Shown piece by piece: positions 36,750 through 46,697 of a DNA stretch of 64,000 bases. Source of the stretch: Candidatus Planktophila lacus (GTDB taxonomy: Bacteria > Actinomycetota > Actinomycetes > Nanopelagicales > Nanopelagicaceae); assembly GCF_002288325.1 (NCBI RefSeq), contig NZ_CP016780.1, forward strand, positions 372,001-436,000, in the 5' to 3' direction. Under the pieces are notes generated by a model, which did no database searches, was not told where the DNA came from, and saw nothing but the letters and a program-made list of their open reading frames with translations. Positions within the stretch are counted from its first letter, which is position 1. The number at the start of each line of letters is the position of its first letter. The position numbers were made by a program, and so were the translations under genes.

Positions 36750-38923
36750 TTGATTACCGCGCCCTAGCTTTGGGAGGCGCGGTTTGGGTTGGTGCACTTA
36801 CGCAAAGTTGGATGGCGCCGTGGCGAATTTCTCTCGGCGCCATCTGCTTTGTTTTGCTGGCGCTTTCGCAGAAGAAGCGCCGGGTAATCGTTCTGGTAAT
36901 TGCGCTGACTTTGGGTTCAGTGGTTATGTCGATGCGCCAGCAGAGTCTGGAATCGAGCGCGGTTGCCAATTACTTTCAAAGTACCGTTGAAGTAAAGGCG
37001 CTAATAACTACCGATCCGCAGCGCACCGCCAAGCGCGTCAGCGGACAGATCTTCCTGCCACCGAGCTTTAGCTTTCTAGCATCGCTACGGCAGATTGATA
37101 GTGGCAGCGAAAAATTCAATCTGCGAACTCCAGTGCGGATTATTACCTCCGATAAGAGCGTGGTTGGCTTGCTTCCAGGTCAGTGGATTTCTTTAAGCGC
37201 CAGTGTCTTAGAGAGTAAAGAGGCGCGCACTGGTGCGCTCTTGATTGCACGCGGTTCGGTTACAGCAACTACCGAAGCAAGTTCATGGGCAAAATCTTTA
37301 GCGGCGATCCGTTTAGGACTTCGCAACGCAAGTGGTTCAGGAGATGGCGCATCGCTTATCCCCGGAATGGTTCTGGGGGATACCTCACTGCAGAGCGATC
37401 AATTCAAGAGCGATATGCGTAGATCTGGGTTAACGCATCTAGTAGCAGTAAGTGGTGCCAACTTTGCGATCGTTTCGGCATTTGTCTTATGGTGCATGCA
37501 ATTTCTCTTTCGCAGTATGCGCTTTCGCATTATTGCCACTGCGATCGCGCTTATTTGTTTTATCGCACTGGTTCGTCCTTCACCATCCGTTCTGCGTGCT
37601 GCAGCAATGGCTGCGGTATTACTTATCTCTTATGGAACCAGGCGCGGTGCTGATTCATTGCCGGCGTTGGGATTTGCGATCGCACTTGTTGTAGTTGGCG
37701 ATCCCTGGCAGGCGCGCGAACCAGGTTTTGCACTCTCAGTTCTAGCAACTGCAGGGCTGCTGCTCTATGCCCCGCGGGTTACCAATTTCTTTGCACGAGG
37801 TGTTCCGAAGTTATTGGCGCAAGCTGCTGCACCACCGATTGCAGCGATGGTCTTCTGCGCACCTGTCATCGTTGCTTTGTCGGGCTTTCTATCTCCCGCA
37901 TCCTTGTTTGCAAATCTCTTTGCCGCACCTGCCGTTGCACCGATAACTATCACCGGCTTTATCGCAGCGCTGATTTCACCACTCTTTCCGCAACTTTCTA
38001 CCTTGCTAATTACCTGCGTTAAACCTTTAGCGATCTGGATCGCCTGGGTTGCTGATTGGGCCGCTGGTTATCGCGTCTTAACTCTGCAGAAAGGTTTGAT
38101 TGGTTTTCTAGTTATTGCAGTAGTTATTGCCCTCTTTTTGCTAGCGCCAAAGCGGTTGGTAGTAACTGTTGTTGTATTAGTGCTGAGCCTTTCTTACATG
38201 CAACGTTTTCCAGCAGGGCAGTGGCAGGTTGCTAATTGCGATATCGGACAAGGCGATGGCGCCGCGATTAACTTAGGCAACCACCGCGCAATAGTGATTG
38301 ATACCGGTCCCGACCCAGAGTTGATTGATCGTTGTTTAAAACAACTCGGTGTTCGCGAGATTCCGCTTTTGATAATTACCCATGGCCATGCAGATCACAT
38401 CGCGGGTTGGCCAGGTGTAACCAAGGGGCGCAAGATTGGCCTGACTTGGTATCAAAATGTAAAGCGTGGTGCACGTGCGCAATTGCAAAGCACGCAAGGC
38501 CCAGTTGATATTGAAGTCTTATGGCCAGATTCTGGAAGTTACGATCCCAATAACTCAAGTATCGCGGTGCGAATTACAACTAAGGATTACACCTTATTTG
38601 CAGGTGGCGATATGGAGCCGTTATCGCAAAGCATGATCGCATCGACTACACGCGAAGTAGATATCTATAAAGTCTGCCATCACGGTTCGGCTTATCAAGA
38701 TGAGATCTTTACCAAGGCGCTTTCGCCACAAGTTGCGATGATTAGCGTTGGCGCGGGAAATAGTTATGGCCATCCAGCGCCTGCCACCCTTGAACTATTG
38801 GAGGCGACAGGCGCTAAAGTACTGCGTACCGACAGAGATGGCGCGATCGCAATTAGCGCCCGTAACCATCGCCTTAAGGTGCGAACCAGCAGATCGAAGT
38901 TAACCTTTCTCCGTTGGGAATGA
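36749..38923 (+). CDS. comEC: ComEC/Rec2-type DNA uptake channel
   Basis: A roughly 720-aa polytopic protein with the competence domain (LVAVSGANFAIVSAFVLW near residue 230) and a C-terminal metallo-beta-lactamase-like domain: CDIGQGDGAAINLG near 495, DTGPDPE, ITHGHADHIAGW near 540 and KVCHHGSAYQD near 635. It transports single-stranded DNA and may degrade the other strand. The only usual start codon is TTG 36770, which has no ribosome-binding site. The frame stays open to 36731 with DYRALALGGAVWVGAL, resembling a ComEC N-terminus, so I place the start at ATT 36749 overlapping the comEA stop; this is tentative. Confidence 0.88.
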   Translation: MDYRALALGGAVWVGALTQSWMAPWRISLGAICFVLLALSQKKRRVIVLVIALTLGSVVMSMRQQSLESSAVANYFQSTVEVKALITTDPQRTAKRVSGQIFLPPSFSFLASLRQIDSGSEKFNLRTPVRIITSDKSVVGLLPGQWISLSASVLESKEARTGALLIARGSVTATTEASSWAKSLAAIRLGLRNASGSGDGASLIPGMVLGDTSLQSDQFKSDMRRSGLTHLVAVSGANFAIVSAFVLWCMQFLFRSMRFRIIATAIALICFIALVRPSPSVLRAAAMAAVLLISYGTRRGADSLPALGFAIALVVVGDPWQAREPGFALSVLATAGLLLYAPRVTNFFARGVPKLLAQAAAPPIAAMVFCAPVIVALSGFLSPASLFANLFAAPAVAPITITGFIAALISPLFPQLSTLLITCVKPLAIWIAWVADWAAGYRVLTLQKGLIGFLVIAVVIALFLLAPKRLVVTVVVLVLSLSYMQRFPAGQWQVANCDIGQGDGAAINLGNHRAIVIDTGPDPELIDRCLKQLGVREIPLLIITHGHADHIAGWPGVTKGRKIGLTWYQNVKRGARAQLQSTQGPVDIEVLWPDSGSYDPNNSSIAVRITTKDYTLFAGGDMEPLSQSMIASTTREVDIYKVCHHGSAYQDEIFTKALSPQVAMISVGAGNSYGHPAPATLELLEATGAKVLRTDRDGAIAISARNHRLKVRTSRSKLTFLRWE

Positions 38924-38958
38924 TTTTCTAAAATAATTTAAGTAGATGAGGAGCTGCG

Positions 38959-39909
38959 ATGAACGATTTCTATCTCATCCTTGGCTCTGAAGCGGCGCTG
39001 GCAGATCGCGCGCTCTCTAAAATTTCTGCACAGTTAAAAGAGGAAAAAGCGGAAGTAACCACTATCTCGGCCGCAGATGCGATTGTCGGAGATATCTCTG
39101 ATGCACTTGCCCCATCACTATTTTCTGAACGTCGCGCGCTGATCATTAAAGATCTGCAAGATCTACCTGAAGAATCTCGTGATGAAATAACTCGCTATCT
39201 GCCAGAGCCAGATGCCACAACCACGGTGATCTTTATCCATAAAGGCGGCGTAAAAGGCAAGGCGCTACTTGATGCGATTAAGAAAGTTAAGCCCGAAATA
39301 ATTGCCTGCGAGCCGCTAAAGAAAGATGCTGAAAAAGAGCAATTTGTTAAAGAGCTATTTCTAGATTCTGGCCGCAAGGCATCACCTGGCGCAGTTGCAG
39401 CCCTTGTCGGTGCACTCGGCGGAGATATGCGCGAACTACAACAAGCAGTTTCCCAGATCGCACTCGATGCACCTGCGGGAGTAATTGATGAAAAATACAT
39501 CGATGAATTCCACCAAGGCCGCGTTGAGACAACTGGCTTTGATGTTGCTGATGCAACTATTGATGGCAACTTACCAACTGCGTTGATTTCATTGCGCAGC
39601 GCAATTGAAACTGGCACAGATCCAGTAATGGTGACATCGGCAATCGCATCCGCACTTCGCAGCCTGGCAAAAGTTTCTGGTTCTGCCACCGGTGCTAAAT
39701 CTTTCGAACTTGCCGGACAACTCGGTATGGCGCCTTGGCAGATTGATAAAGCCCGTCGCCAATTGCAAGGTTGGACACCGCGCGCACTTTCCAAGGCGGT
39801 TCAAGCGATCGCTCTGGCAGATGCACAGGTAAAGGGAGCAGCGACAGATCCGATCTATGCCCTCGAAAAAGCCTTGGCCACGATTACCGCCGCCCGCGCT
39901 GCTAGATAA
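38959..39909 (+). CDS. holA: DNA polymerase III delta subunit
   Basis: A 316-aa clamp-loader subunit. The sequence fits HolA: DFYLILGSEAALADRAL at the start, SLFSERRALIIKDLQDLP near residue 54, TTTVIFIHKGGVKGKALLDA near 92, and a C-terminal all-helical collar domain with QLGMAPWQIDKARRQLQGW near 254. It opens the beta clamp within the clamp loader. It follows comEC and precedes rpsT, the usual order in Actinobacteria. Confidence 0.92.
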   Translation: MNDFYLILGSEAALADRALSKISAQLKEEKAEVTTISAADAIVGDISDALAPSLFSERRALIIKDLQDLPEESRDEITRYLPEPDATTTVIFIHKGGVKGKALLDAIKKVKPEIIACEPLKKDAEKEQFVKELFLDSGRKASPGAVAALVGALGGDMRELQQAVSQIALDAPAGVIDEKYIDEFHQGRVETTGFDVADATIDGNLPTALISLRSAIETGTDPVMVTSAIASALRSLAKVSGSATGAKSFELAGQLGMAPWQIDKARRQLQGWTPRALSKAVQAIALADAQVKGAATDPIYALEKALATITAARAAR

Positions 39910-40041
39910 CTCCCAGATAAGTCCTAAGTCAGGCGGGGATTTCAACTCAATTTGAGCCTGCGCCCCCTGCGCTGATAACCTACGCCTCTGCTGAGATTAC
40001 CAAAAGGGTCATCCAAGCTTTAAACGTTCGGAGTAATACAC

Positions 40042-40311
40042 GTGGCAAATATCAAGTCGCAGATCAAGCGCGTTAAGACCAATAACAAGGCGCAAGCTCG
40101 CAACAAGTCTGTCTCTTCATCTGTAAAGACCGCTGTTCGCAAATTCCGCGAAGCAGTCGTAAAGGGCGATGCAGCAACAACCACGACTGAACTCCGCGCC
40201 GCTTCAAAGGCTCTAGATGTTGCAGTAGCAAAGGGTGTTGTTCACCGTAACACTGCAGCAAATAAGAAGTCTTCAATGGCTAAGGCAGCTGCCAAAGCCG
40301 GCGCTCGTTAA
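40042..40311 (+). CDS. rpsT: 30S ribosomal protein S20
   Basis: An 89-aa basic helical protein starting at GTG 40042. [20 protein letters not shown] and the C-terminal [16 protein letters not shown] are diagnostic. CGGAGTAA lies 9 bp upstream. It binds 16S rRNA early in 30S assembly. The 132-bp gap from holA probably holds its promoter. Confidence 0.96.
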   Translation: MANIKSQIKRVKTNNKAQARNKSVSSSVKTAVRKFREAVVKGDAATTTTELRAASKALDVAVAKGVVHRNTAANKKSSMAKAAAKAGAR

Positions 40312-40360
40312 TTTTCTTTCCACCAGAATTAAAGCCCAAGTTAAGTTAGAGGTCGCATAA

Positions 40361-42238
40361 GTGCCTGCAATTCCAATTGCCAAGGCTCCGCAACCGGCAG
40401 CGACAAACCCCGCGCAGATACGTAACTTCTGCATCATCGCCCATATCGATCACGGCAAATCAACGCTGGCAGATCGCATGCTCGGCATCACCGAAGTTGT
40501 AGAAGCTCGCAATATGCGCGCGCAATATCTAGATCGCATGGATATCGAACGCGAACGCGGCATCACCATTAAATCGCAAGCGGTCCGTCTGCCATGGCGC
40601 AGCGGTATCGATGGCCAGGAATACATCCTCAATATGATCGATACTCCTGGGCACGTTGACTTTACCTACGAAGTTTCGCGCTCGCTCGCAGCATGCGAAG
40701 GCGCAGTGTTGCTCGTGGATTGCGCCCAAGGAATCGAAGCGCAGACTCTTGCCAACCTTTACTTGGCGATGGAGAACAACCTAACGATTATTCCTGTTCT
40801 AAATAAGATCGATCTCCCAAATGCGCAGCCCGAAAAGTTTGCGGCAGAACTTGCCCGCTTAATCGGTTGTCAACCAGAAGATTGCTTACGTGTATCTGGA
40901 AAAACTGGCGATGGCGTTGCCGACCTTCTAGATCAAATCGTTGCACAGATTCCCGCACCAGTTGGCGATGCCAACGCACCTGCGCGCGCACTTATCTTCG
41001 ACTCTGTATATGACTCATATCGCGGTGTGGTTACCTATGTTCGCGTTATCGATGGACGCCTTAATCCACGCGAACAGATTCAAATGTTCTCAACTGGCGT
41101 TCGACATGAAGCACTTGAAGTCGGCGTTATCTCACCAGAGCCACTACCAAGTAAAGGTTTAGGCGTTGGCGAAGTAGGTTATTTAATTACCGGTGTAAAA
41201 GATGTTCGACAGTCACGTGTTGGTGACACTGTCACTAACTATCAAAACCCAACAAAGACCGCACTTGCTGGTTATAAAGATCCCAAGCCAATGGTCTTCT
41301 CTGGTCTCTTCCCACTAGATGGCGCAGATTTTCCTTTACTTCGCGATGCGCTAGATAAGTTGCAGTTAAACGACGCAGCCCTTGTTTATGAACCAGAGAG
41401 CTCTGCAGCACTTGGCTTTGGTTTCCGCTGCGGTTTCCTCGGTCTTTTGCATATGGAGATCGTGCGCGAGCGTCTAGAGCGCGAATCCGGAATCAGTTTG
41501 ATTTCAACCGCCCCAAACGTGGTCTATCGCGTGATGCTAGAAGATGGCAAAGAATTTATCGTTACCAACCCGTCAGAATTTCCTGATGGCAAGATCAATT
41601 ACGTCAAAGAACCGATCGTAAAGTGCACCATCCTTGCGCCATCTGAATACATCGGCACAATCATGGAGCTCTGCCAAGAACGTCGCGGCACGATGCAGGG
41701 GATGGATTACATCTCGGAAGATCGCGTGGAAATTCGCTACACCTTGCCACTTGCTGAAATTGTCTTCGATTTCTTCGATCAGCTAAAGAGCCGCACCAAG
41801 GGTTATGCCTCACTTGATTACGAAGAACTCGGTGACGAAGAAGGCAATCTCGTTAAGGTCGATATCTTGCTCCAGGGCGAGGCAGTAGATGCCTTTAGCG
41901 CAATCGTTCACCGCGATAAGGCTTACTCATATGGCGTAATGATGACCGGCAAACTTCGCGAACTTATTCCGCGCCAACAGTTCGAAGTTCCTATTCAAGC
42001 CGCTATTGGTTCACGCATCATCGCGCGCGAGAGCATCCGCGCGATCCGTAAAGATGTTCTTGCTAAGTGTTACGGTGGAGATATTTCTCGTAAGCGCAAA
42101 CTTCTGGAAAAGCAGAAGGAAGGTAAGAAGCGCATGAAGATGGTGGGACGCGTTGAAGTTCCGCAAGAAGCCTTCGTTGCAGCCCTTGCCACAGATGCTG
42201 ATATCGAAAAGATTAAAGCCGCGCGTAAGCAAGACTGA
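40361..42238 (+). CDS. lepA: Elongation factor 4 (LepA)
   Basis: A 625-aa translational GTPase, starting at GTG 40361. GTP-binding motifs are [14 protein letters not shown] near residue 27, RERGITIKS near 64, DTPGHVDF near 92, and NKID in [10 protein letters not shown] near 146. The LepA-specific C-terminal domain has [20 protein letters not shown] and the basic [20 protein letters not shown]. It acts on stalled or assembling ribosomes. It is followed by hemW after 2 bp. Confidence 0.97.
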   Translation: MPAIPIAKAPQPAATNPAQIRNFCIIAHIDHGKSTLADRMLGITEVVEARNMRAQYLDRMDIERERGITIKSQAVRLPWRSGIDGQEYILNMIDTPGHVDFTYEVSRSLAACEGAVLLVDCAQGIEAQTLANLYLAMENNLTIIPVLNKIDLPNAQPEKFAAELARLIGCQPEDCLRVSGKTGDGVADLLDQIVAQIPAPVGDANAPARALIFDSVYDSYRGVVTYVRVIDGRLNPREQIQMFSTGVRHEALEVGVISPEPLPSKGLGVGEVGYLITGVKDVRQSRVGDTVTNYQNPTKTALAGYKDPKPMVFSGLFPLDGADFPLLRDALDKLQLNDAALVYEPESSAALGFGFRCGFLGLLHMEIVRERLERESGISLISTAPNVVYRVMLEDGKEFIVTNPSEFPDGKINYVKEPIVKCTILAPSEYIGTIMELCQERRGTMQGMDYISEDRVEIRYTLPLAEIVFDFFDQLKSRTKGYASLDYEELGDEEGNLVKVDILLQGEAVDAFSAIVHRDKAYSYGVMMTGKLRELIPRQQFEVPIQAAIGSRIIARESIRAIRKDVLAKCYGGDISRKRKLLEKQKEGKKRMKMVGRVEVPQEAFVAALATDADIEKIKAARKQD

Positions 42239-42240
42239 TC

Positions 42241-43359
42241 GTGCTCTCATTCTACGTACATATCCCGTACTGCATTAAGCGCTGCGGATATTGCGACTTC
42301 AATACCTACACACCTTCTGAACTCCAAGATGGCGCAACCCTTGAGATCGTCTCTAACGATTACATCGACGCAGTTTTGCGTGAGCTAGAGAGCGCTCCTA
42401 AAGATCAAGTTCCGACAATCTTCTTTGGGGGAGGTACGCCTTCGCTATTGCCGGCCCATGATCTCGGTCGAGTAATCACCGCGATCAAGGCGCGCAATGG
42501 TTTAACTGCTGATTGCGAGATAACACTTGAGGCAAATCCAGATTCAGTAACGCAAGAGAAGTTATCTGCCTATCTCGCCGCAGGTTTTAATCGCATCTCA
42601 TTCGGTATGCAATCTGCGCAACCTCATGTTCTAGCGGTGCTTGATCGCACCCACAATCCGGCAAATGTAAAGCGCGCAGTTGATATGGCACGAGCTGCTG
42701 GATTTGAAAGCATAAGCGTTGATCTAATTTACGGAACACCTGGTGAATCACTGGAAGATTGGCGCAGCACCGTAACGGAGGCGCTATCGCTGGATATCGA
42801 TCACATCAGCGCTTACGCGCTAATCGTTGAGACCGGCACCAAACTTGCGGCGCAGATCAAACGCGGTGAGTTAACTATGCCAAATGATGATCTGATGGCT
42901 GATATGTATTTGCTAGTTGATCAGATGTGTAACGCTGCAGGTTTGAATTGGTATGAACTATCTAACTGGGCAAAGCCTGGCAAAGAGTGCCTGCACAATA
43001 TTGCGTATTGGAAGAGCGCTAATTGGTGGGGTCTTGGGCCGGGAGCGCATTCACATGTTGATCGCAAACGATTCTGGAATGTAAAGCATCCAACTGCTTA
43101 CAAACAGAAGTTATTTGCTGGCGAATCACCAATTGCAGATTCAGAGGATTTAACAGTTGAACAATTACGTGATGAATCAATTATGTTGGCGATTCGGATG
43201 CGTACTGGTTTGGCGCTCTCGCTATTGACAGATAGTGCAAAAGAAAATTTAGAAGCATATAAATCATCGGGCCATCTAGAGTTAATTGAAGGTGCCTTCC
43301 AATTAACAGCACAAGGGCGGTTAATCGCCGATCGTTTAGTCCGAGAGGCGCTGGGCTAA
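42241..43359 (+). CDS. hemW: Radical SAM haem chaperone HemW
   Basis: A 372-aa radical SAM protein. The iron-sulfur cluster motif is YIPYCIKRCGYCDFNTY near residue 8, with an extra cysteine, as in HemN-like proteins. FGGGTPSLL is near residue 60, NPDSV near 100 and FNRISFGMQS near 120. It lacks the extra N-terminal residues of true oxygen-independent coproporphyrinogen oxidase HemN. HemW moves haem to respiratory enzymes. Start GTG 42241. Confidence 0.9.
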   Translation: MLSFYVHIPYCIKRCGYCDFNTYTPSELQDGATLEIVSNDYIDAVLRELESAPKDQVPTIFFGGGTPSLLPAHDLGRVITAIKARNGLTADCEITLEANPDSVTQEKLSAYLAAGFNRISFGMQSAQPHVLAVLDRTHNPANVKRAVDMARAAGFESISVDLIYGTPGESLEDWRSTVTEALSLDIDHISAYALIVETGTKLAAQIKRGELTMPNDDLMADMYLLVDQMCNAAGLNWYELSNWAKPGKECLHNIAYWKSANWWGLGPGAHSHVDRKRFWNVKHPTAYKQKLFAGESPIADSEDLTVEQLRDESIMLAIRMRTGLALSLLTDSAKENLEAYKSSGHLELIEGAFQLTAQGRLIADRLVREALG

Positions 43360-43381
43360 GCGCCTGTAGTACCTTTAGCCC

Positions 43382-43720
43382 ATGACTACTAGCGCAACGA
43401 TCATCCTGGCATTTCTCGCCGTCGTATTTGTTATCTCTGGCCTTTCTAAAGCTAGCGGCAACGATAAGGGCCTATCTGGCACCCGCGATGTAAATGTTAA
43501 AGATGGAATCGCGCGCGTTATTGGCTTCTTCGAAGCGCTATTGGCACTTGGCTTAATTCTTGGCCTCAAGTGGAATTGGATGGCTTACTTCCCACTCGTT
43601 GGACTTTGGTTTACCATGGCCGGTGCAATATTTGTTCACTTCAAGGCAAATAAGGCAAAGACTGCATTCCCTGCCTTCTTCCTCTTAACTTTAATTTCTA
43701 TCGCGCTAGTTTTGATCTAG
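43382..43720 (+). CDS. DoxX-like small membrane protein
   Basis: A 112-aa protein with four hydrophobic segments, beginning TIILAFLAVVFVISGLSKAS, in which the SGLxKxxG pattern is typical of the DoxX family. Other parts are GFFEALLALGLILGL near residue 50 and LVGLWFTMAGAIFVHFK near 73. DoxX proteins are linked to redox or membrane stress functions but have no settled reaction. It lies between hemW and hrcA, a common place for short membrane proteins in streamlined Actinobacteria. Confidence 0.75.
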   Translation: MTTSATIILAFLAVVFVISGLSKASGNDKGLSGTRDVNVKDGIARVIGFFEALLALGLILGLKWNWMAYFPLVGLWFTMAGAIFVHFKANKAKTAFPAFFLLTLISIALVLI

Positions 43721-43754
43721 AGACTAATAAGAGAAAAGAACTATAGAAAAAGCT

Positions 43755-44495
43755 ATGCAATCACAACGCCGACTCGAGATTTTGCGCGCCATCGTTGATG
43801 AGTACGTAGCTACCCAAGAACCGGTTGGCTCTAAGGCGATTGCCGATAAGACATCGCTCGGGCTCTCGCCAGCAACAATCCGCAACGAGATGGCAGTTCT
43901 GGAAGATGAAGGGCTAATCACTCATCCGCATACATCTGCCGGACGTATTCCAACTGATCTCGGTTATCGCGTCTTCGTAGATAAGTTAGCAACGGTGAAG
44001 CCGATGTCATCTGCCGAACGCCGTGCGATTGAAACTTTTTTAGATGAAGCAAATAACTTGGATCAATTGATGAAGAGATCAGCCAAGTTGTTGGCAGATC
44101 TAACCAAGCAGGTTGCAGTAATTACCTATCCCATAACTGGCGAAGGCTCTGGTAGCGAAAAGATGACAATTTCTGGAACCGCGAACTTGGCCCGTTCTGG
44201 AGAAGATTTAGGAACATCTTTATCACCAATCCTTGAAGCATTAGAAGAACAAGTTGTTCTACTGCGCTTACTTGGCGATGCCAATGACACCGTTAAGGTG
44301 CGCATCGGCGGCGAACAGAGTGAAAGTAATTTACGTCAAACATCCCTTGTCACAGTTGGTTATGGCGCAGCGGAGTCTCCAGTTGGAGCGCTCGGCATTC
44401 TTGGGCCAACGCGTATGGATTACGCAGGCTCGATGGCAGCAGTCTCTGCAGTGGCTCGTTATGTTGGGCGCTACATTACGGAAGGCCCACAATAA
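43755..44495 (+). CDS. hrcA: Heat-inducible repressor HrcA, internally shortened
   Basis: A 246-aa protein. The N-terminal winged helix ([20 protein letters not shown] to [20 protein letters not shown]) and the C-terminal conserved half ([44 protein letters not shown]) are clear HrcA. HrcA is usually about 340 aa. Here the text jumps from KQVAVITYP near residue 127 to the GGTANLAR-equivalent, so about 95 central residues are missing. The frame is intact. It ends 0 bp before dnaJ, so it is probably co-transcribed with it. No CIRCE-type TTAGCACTC-N9-GAGTGCTAA site is visible nearby. Confidence 0.93.
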   Translation: MQSQRRLEILRAIVDEYVATQEPVGSKAIADKTSLGLSPATIRNEMAVLEDEGLITHPHTSAGRIPTDLGYRVFVDKLATVKPMSSAERRAIETFLDEANNLDQLMKRSAKLLADLTKQVAVITYPITGEGSGSEKMTISGTANLARSGEDLGTSLSPILEALEEQVVLLRLLGDANDTVKVRIGGEQSESNLRQTSLVTVGYGAAESPVGALGILGPTRMDYAGSMAAVSAVARYVGRYITEGPQ

Positions 44496-45596
44496 ATGGC
44501 TGATCATTACCAAACACTTGGCGTTGATCGTGGGGCAAGTTCAGACGAAATTAAAAAGGCTTATCGCAAAATTGCGCGCGAACTGCATCCCGATGTAAAT
44601 CCTGATCCTGCAGTACAAGATAAATTTAAAGAAGTAACTGCCGCCTATGAAGTTTTAAGTGATCCGCAGAAACGTCAGTCATATGACATGGGCGGTTCTG
44701 GTTTCGGTGGTGGATTTGGTGGCGGTGGATTTAGCGACATCATGGATGCCTTCTTCGGTGGCGGTGGAAACCGCGGACCACGTCCACGTATGCGCCAAGG
44801 ACAAGATGCCTTAATCCGCGTTGAAGTTGATTTAAATGAAGCCTGCTTCGGAACTGAACGCGACATCTCGGTAGAAAGCGCAGTCGCCTGTACCAAGTGC
44901 AACGGACAGGGTTCTGCCGATGCTTCAGCACCTGCAATGTGTCAGGTCTGTAAAGGTCGCGGTGAAACTCAACAAGTTCAGCGTTCTTTCTTAGGACAAG
45001 TTATGACTTCGCGTCCATGTTCTGCGTGTCAGGGCTTTGGCAGCGTAATTCAAAATCCATGCCGTGAATGTGCTGGCGATGGCCGCGTACGCGCTCGTCA
45101 AAATATAAACGTCAAAATTCCCGCAGGTGTTGAAACCGGCAACCGTATTCAACTAGCCGGTCGTGGTGAAGTCGGAGCCGGTGGCGGACCTGCAGGAGAT
45201 CTCTACGTTGAAATCGTTGAAGCAGAACACCCATTCTTAATTCGCGATGGCCACAACCTGCATTTAGCAATCGAAGTTTCATTTGCTGCAGCTTCTCTTG
45301 GTACCAAAGTTAAAGTTGAATGTTTAGATGGCGAGATCGAAGTAGAAGTTCGCGCCGGAACACAGAGCGGGGCAACGATCCCAGTTCGCGGCAAGGGTAT
45401 GACCCGCCTGCGCGCTGCAACCCGTGGAGATTTAATTGTTCACGTTGAGGTGCAAACTCCACATAAGTTAAATCGCGAACAAGAAGAACTGCTCCGTAAA
45501 TTTGCAGCAGCCCGTGGTGAAAAGCCTGGCGATGTAAAGATCAAGGGGCTTGAGCAAGGATTCTTTAGCAAATTTAGAGATGCCTTCGGTCGCTAA
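44496..45596 (+). CDS. dnaJ: Chaperone protein DnaJ
   Basis: A 366-aa type I DnaJ. The J domain has HPD in ARELHPDVNPDP near residue 31. A glycine/phenylalanine-rich linker follows (residues 68-90), then four zinc-finger repeats (CTKCNGQG, CQVCKGRG, CSACQGFG, CRECAGDG). The C-terminal substrate domain begins IPAGVETGNRIQLAGRGE. It delivers clients to DnaK. Its stop overlaps the rsmE start (TAATG). Confidence 0.97.
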   Translation: MADHYQTLGVDRGASSDEIKKAYRKIARELHPDVNPDPAVQDKFKEVTAAYEVLSDPQKRQSYDMGGSGFGGGFGGGGFSDIMDAFFGGGGNRGPRPRMRQGQDALIRVEVDLNEACFGTERDISVESAVACTKCNGQGSADASAPAMCQVCKGRGETQQVQRSFLGQVMTSRPCSACQGFGSVIQNPCRECAGDGRVRARQNINVKIPAGVETGNRIQLAGRGEVGAGGGPAGDLYVEIVEAEHPFLIRDGHNLHLAIEVSFAAASLGTKVKVECLDGEIEVEVRAGTQSGATIPVRGKGMTRLRAATRGDLIVHVEVQTPHKLNREQEELLRKFAAARGEKPGDVKIKGLEQGFFSKFRDAFGR

Positions 45597-46315
45597 TGCT
45601 TAGCCTCTTCTTCGTCGCCGATCTTCCTACGAAAGTGGGAAGTACTTACCAATTCGGGGGAGATGAAGCAGCGCACGCAATTCGCGTTCTTCGCACCCAA
45701 GTTGGAGATTCACTTGCTTTGTCCAGCGGACAAGGTGGTTGGTCGGTTGTAAAAGTTTTAACCGTTGGCAAGAAAGATATGACGGTGAAAGTCTTATCGA
45801 CTGGTTATGAAGATAAGTTGTCTGTTGAACTACATGTCGCACAGGCGCTTACCAAGGGCGATCGCATCAAAGAATCTATCGAGTTAAATACTGCAGGCGG
45901 CGCCGATGTAATTCTGCTCTGGGCTGCGGCGCGTTCGATCGGTAAAGGCTCTCCCGATCTAATGCAGAAGTTAGCCACCACTGCGCGCGAAGCCAGTAAA
46001 CAAACGCGTCGTAATCGAATTCCCTTTGTCATGGGCGTATTGGATGCCGCAAAGATTGCCGCCGAAATTCCAAATTATGATCTGGTAATTGTTTTGCACG
46101 AAGGCGCACAACGTAAATTTACTGAAGTGATTAAACCGGGTTCGAAGAAAGTTCTAGTCATCATTGGTCCAGAAGGTGGGCTAACCGATGAGGAAGTCGC
46201 GCTCTTTAGCAAAGCTGGTGCGCAAGTTGCACTACTAGGGCGCCCAATATTTCGTTCGGCTCATGCCGGAATGGCGGCGCTTTCTGGCTTAAACGCAGCT
46301 TTGAGAATTTGGTAA
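45596..46315 (+). CDS. rsmE: 16S rRNA m3U1498 methyltransferase RsmE
   Basis: A 239-aa SPOUT methyltransferase. The N-terminal PUA-like part contains GDEAAHAIRVLRTQVGD near residue 24. The knot has VIIGPEGGLTDEEVALF near residue 190 and LGRPIFRSAHAGMAAL near 215. It methylates U1498 of 16S rRNA with S-adenosylmethionine. It directly follows dnaJ, as in many bacteria, and precedes the HIT gene. Confidence 0.95.
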   Translation: MLSLFFVADLPTKVGSTYQFGGDEAAHAIRVLRTQVGDSLALSSGQGGWSVVKVLTVGKKDMTVKVLSTGYEDKLSVELHVAQALTKGDRIKESIELNTAGGADVILLWAAARSIGKGSPDLMQKLATTAREASKQTRRNRIPFVMGVLDAAKIAAEIPNYDLVIVLHEGAQRKFTEVIKPGSKKVLVIIGPEGGLTDEEVALFSKAGAQVALLGRPIFRSAHAGMAALSGLNAALRIW

Positions 46316-46331
46316 AGGTATAGTCGCGCTC

Positions 46332-46679
46332 ATGGCACTTGATCCAAATTGCATCTTCTGCAAAATTATTGAGGGACAGATTCCAGCCGAGATTGTTTAT
46401 CGCAGTGAGAACGTTGTTGCATTTAACGATTTGAATCCGCAGGCACCAACTCATGTGCTTTTGATTCCGACGGTGCATACTGAAAATGCGGCAGGTCTTG
46501 CCAAGATGTCACCAACGATTACCGCAGATCTTTTCACCGCAGCCGCCCATATCGCCGCCGAGCGCGAGCTAGATGGCTACCGCACCGTCTTTAATACCGG
46601 CGCAGATGCTGGGCAGACCGTCTTTCACGCTCATTTACATCTGCTGGGCGGGCGTGGGCTCGCTTGGCCACCCGGTTAA
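46332..46679 (+). CDS. hinT: HIT-family nucleotide hydrolase (HinT-like)
   Basis: A 115-aa HIT-domain protein. It starts with CIFCKIIEGQIPAEIVYRSE, and the catalytic histidine triad is in FHAHLHLLGGR (residues 98-108). NDLNPQAPTHVLLIPTVH near residue 37 is the other family mark. It hydrolyses adenosine 5'-phosphoramidates and related compounds. It lies between rsmE and phoH, the usual order here. Confidence 0.95.
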   Translation: MALDPNCIFCKIIEGQIPAEIVYRSENVVAFNDLNPQAPTHVLLIPTVHTENAAGLAKMSPTITADLFTAAAHIAAERELDGYRTVFNTGADAGQTVFHAHLHLLGGRGLAWPPG

Positions 46680-46697
46680 AAGTAGTATCAGCGATAT

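Noticed and set aside
39195-39794. Long antisense frame over holA
   Set aside because: It is a shadow of the holA codon pattern; the plus-strand holA match is full length and convincing.
43721-43754. CIRCE operator before hrcA
   Set aside because: No TTAGCACTC-N9-GAGTGCTAA pattern or close variant is present in the gap.
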